The notes under the pieces were generated by a model. That model did no database searches. It was not told the DNA's origin and saw only the letters and a list, made by a program, of their open reading frames with translations. A stretch of DNA of 64,000 bases from Xanthomonas sp. SI (GTDB lineage: Bacteria > Pseudomonadota > Gammaproteobacteria > Xanthomonadales > Xanthomonadaceae), in the NCBI RefSeq assembly GCF_014236855.1, contig NZ_CP051261.1:4092001-4156000 (forward strand). The letters are read 5' to 3'. Made by a program: the position numbers and the translations under genes. Shown here one piece after another: positions 62,976-64,000 of this stretch. The first letter of the stretch is position 1. Every line of letters starts with the position of its first letter.

Positions 62976-63027
62976 TGTATCGGAAACGGCACACTTTGCG
63001 CCACCGGCTTGTATCGCGATTGGCGCA
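62976..63027. promoter_or_regulatory. Tandem 18-bp candidate enhancer sites
   Basis: TGTATCGGAAACGGCACA (62976-62993) and TGTATCGCGATTGGCGCA (63010-63027) match at 13 of 18 positions and are 34 bases apart, about three helical turns. They lie 85 and 119 bases upstream of the -24 element, the usual distance for an activator of the sigma-54 class. The first has an imperfect dyad (TGT..CG / CG..ACA). Confidence 0.6.
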
Positions 63028-63600
63028 GCGGGGCCGGAGCGCCATGCGCAGCAAACGACCGGCACACATGGCAGACCCCGGGACAGGTCCCCGACCGATC
63101 CGTCGTCGTGCTGTCGGTGCGCGTCGGGGTGCGGGCGCCCGAGACTCCTTGGAGGAACTTGAGTCCCGACGCTATTGCATCGCACAGCAGGGATTGGAGG
63201 CGCGGCGCCGCAGATCACCGGCGCGAGCGGCAAACCGCAGCATCCGCGGCAGCAAACTCTCCAGCTCGCGCGCTCGTGCTCTCGCCCCTGCTGTTGCTCT
63301 GTTGCTCTGTTGCTCTGCTGTTGCTGTTGCTGTTGCTTTGGACTTTCCGGGTCCCTTACGCAGCGGCGAATAGGTCGGGAAAAACCCCGAAGGGGCGGCG
63401 CACAGGGATGTGCGCCGTTCGCGGCAGGGGCAGGGCTCGCCGGAAAAAGGCGAAGCACTGCTTCGCCCCGGCGGGCGGGCAGGCGCCGTGAGGCGACTGC
63501 CCCGGACTTGGCCGCGTAGCGGACAAGCCCCTTCCGCGAATCCCGTCCTATTCGCGGACCCGGAGCGCGCAGCGCGGAGGGCGCGTAGGCAGGGTGTGCT
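63028..63600. other. Gene-free region with CTGTTGCT microsatellite
   Basis: No gene is supported. From 63291 to 63338 a tandem of CTGTTGCT-derived units (ctctgttgct and ctgttg) is seen. After 63340 the sequence changes character (short direct stretches such as CGAAGCACTGCTTCG at 63450-63464). Frames on both strands lack ribosome sites and recognised products. Confidence 0.55.
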
Positions 63601-63611
63601 TTCTTTTGGTT

Positions 63612-63639
63612 ACTTTTCTTTGCACAAGCAAAGAAAAGT
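63612..63639. other. Perfect 12-bp inverted repeat, A/T rich
   Basis: ACTTTTCTTTGC (63612-63623) and GCAAAGAAAAGT (63628-63639) with loop ACAA. It is strikingly A+T-rich against its surroundings. There is no adjoining gene; it may be a relic of a terminator or of a mobile repeat. Confidence 0.75.
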
Positions 63640-63684
63640 GACTCGCCATCGGCGAAAGCTTTTGCTCTTGCAGTGGCGAATCCT

Positions 63685-63755
63685 TGTAGGAGCGGCTTCA
63701 GCCGCGACACTTTCTGACAGAGCCAGTCGCGGCTGAAGCCGCTCCTACAAAAGCA
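63685..63755. repeat. Head-to-head REP pair
   Basis: TGTAGGAGCGGCTTCAGCCG starts at 63686 and the inverted partner ends with CTCCTACA near 63751. Both arms have intact stems. Confidence 0.85.
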
Positions 63756-63894
63756 AATGCCTCACCTGTTGCAGTGGCGATGGCACGAGAACCAGGAGGA
63801 TGCAGAGATTGGCAATCCGCCATGCGACGCATGGACACAAAGCGACTGATCTGCATAGCGGTGGCAACAACCGCGACTACGCGCCTTTCCCTCT

Positions 63895-63962
63895 CTGTGG
63901 GAGGGACTTCAGTCCCGACGGGGCTTCACCGACAAAGCGTCGGGACTGAAGTCCCTGAAAAG
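63895..63962. repeat. REP pair of the GGGAC/GTCCC stem type
   Basis: TGTGGGAGGGACTTCAGTCC at 63897 and its inverted partner (GTCGGGACTGAAGTCCCTGA) near 63940, forming a stem of about 18 bases. The remaining sequence to 64000 holds no recognised gene. Confidence 0.82.
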
Positions 63963-64000
63963 AACCCCCTACTCGGCCGAGCCCCGCCACCATTCCAGCA

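Noticed and set aside
62819..63491. Possible small lanthanide-binding protein gene upstream of the dehydrogenase
   Set aside because: Frames there overlap the sigma-54 promoter and enhancer sites, have no ribosome site and contain no EF-hand-like acidic loops.
63410..63736. Plus-strand frame of 108 codons after the microsatellite
   Set aside because: It crosses a perfect hairpin and a REP unit, so its residues are repeat-derived, and it has no ribosome site.

Overview
The window is chromosomal DNA of a plant-associated gammaproteobacterium of the Xanthomonadaceae, most likely Xanthomonas. The basis is very high G+C coding sequence, a bacterial expansin and a GH53 galactanase, dense families of palindromic (REP-type) repeats, and the gene orders lipA-lipB-ybeD / dacC-rlpA-mltB-rodA-mrdA-mreD-mreC-mreB. 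No tRNA, rRNA, insertion sequence, prophage or CRISPR array was seen. The long reading frames antisense to real genes are G+C artefacts and are left out.

Layout. 1-2.1 kb: 3' end of dusB with a decayed tandem copy of its tail, a YdjM/DUF457 membrane protein, a REP array. 2.1-6.1 kb: a metallophosphoesterase and a two-domain acyltransferase (ornithine-lipid type), then metK. 6.4-11.3 kb: expansin, VanZ, MidA-like methyltransferase, folM and folK, and a stand-alone Anbu (bacterial proteasome-like) gene. 11.5-15.3 kb: a three-gene phosphorelay. 15.5-22.6 kb: a BON protein, an oxidoreductase, short-form 6-phosphogluconate dehydrogenase, SDR39U1-type epimerase, and small envelope proteins. 22.7-27.4 kb: a four-gene operon coupling nicotinamide salvage to NAD (NadM-Nudix, NadV) with a radical SAM protein and a methylase-nucleotidyltransferase fusion. 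27.6-31.4 kb: galactanase, exo/endonuclease-phosphatase, LysR/TauE divergent pair. 31.7-43.3 kb: Prc protease, lipoate genes, LpxR, the murein hydrolases, an aldehyde dehydrogenase remnant, and an AcvB/VirJ-like protein. 43.6-49.7 kb: the Rod/Mre cell-shape operon. 49.9-53.1 kb: a PfkB sugar/adenosine kinase and an AcoR-type sigma-54 activator.

The most interesting region is 53.8-63.1 kb: a six-gene operon on the minus strand encoding a lipid-anchored PQQ alcohol dehydrogenase that carries the complete lanthanide-site residue set (Glu228, Asn313, Asp367, Asp369), a quinoprotein-associated binding protein fused to an ankyrin domain, a c-type cytochrome lipoprotein, a YVTN beta-propeller, a class III (glutathione-formaldehyde type) alcohol dehydrogenase with His-to-Gln at a catalytic zinc ligand, and a TonB-dependent receptor with acidic loops. 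Upstream of it lie an exact sigma-54 -24/-12 element and two related 18-bp sites in enhancer position; the AcoR-type activator gene is nearby. This reads as a self-contained, sigma-54-controlled alcohol (possibly plant methanol) oxidation system with cofactor or metal uptake.

Two repeat systems are prominent. One is the REP family with covarying stems (GCGGC/GCCGC, GCGAC/GTCGC, GGGAC/GTCCC, GGGGC/GCCCC around TTCA). The other is a family of small elements with G-rich GGGATT-type ends, lying against stop codons and bounded by inverted GCCGGGATT termini; copies extend the reading frames of mreC and folK.
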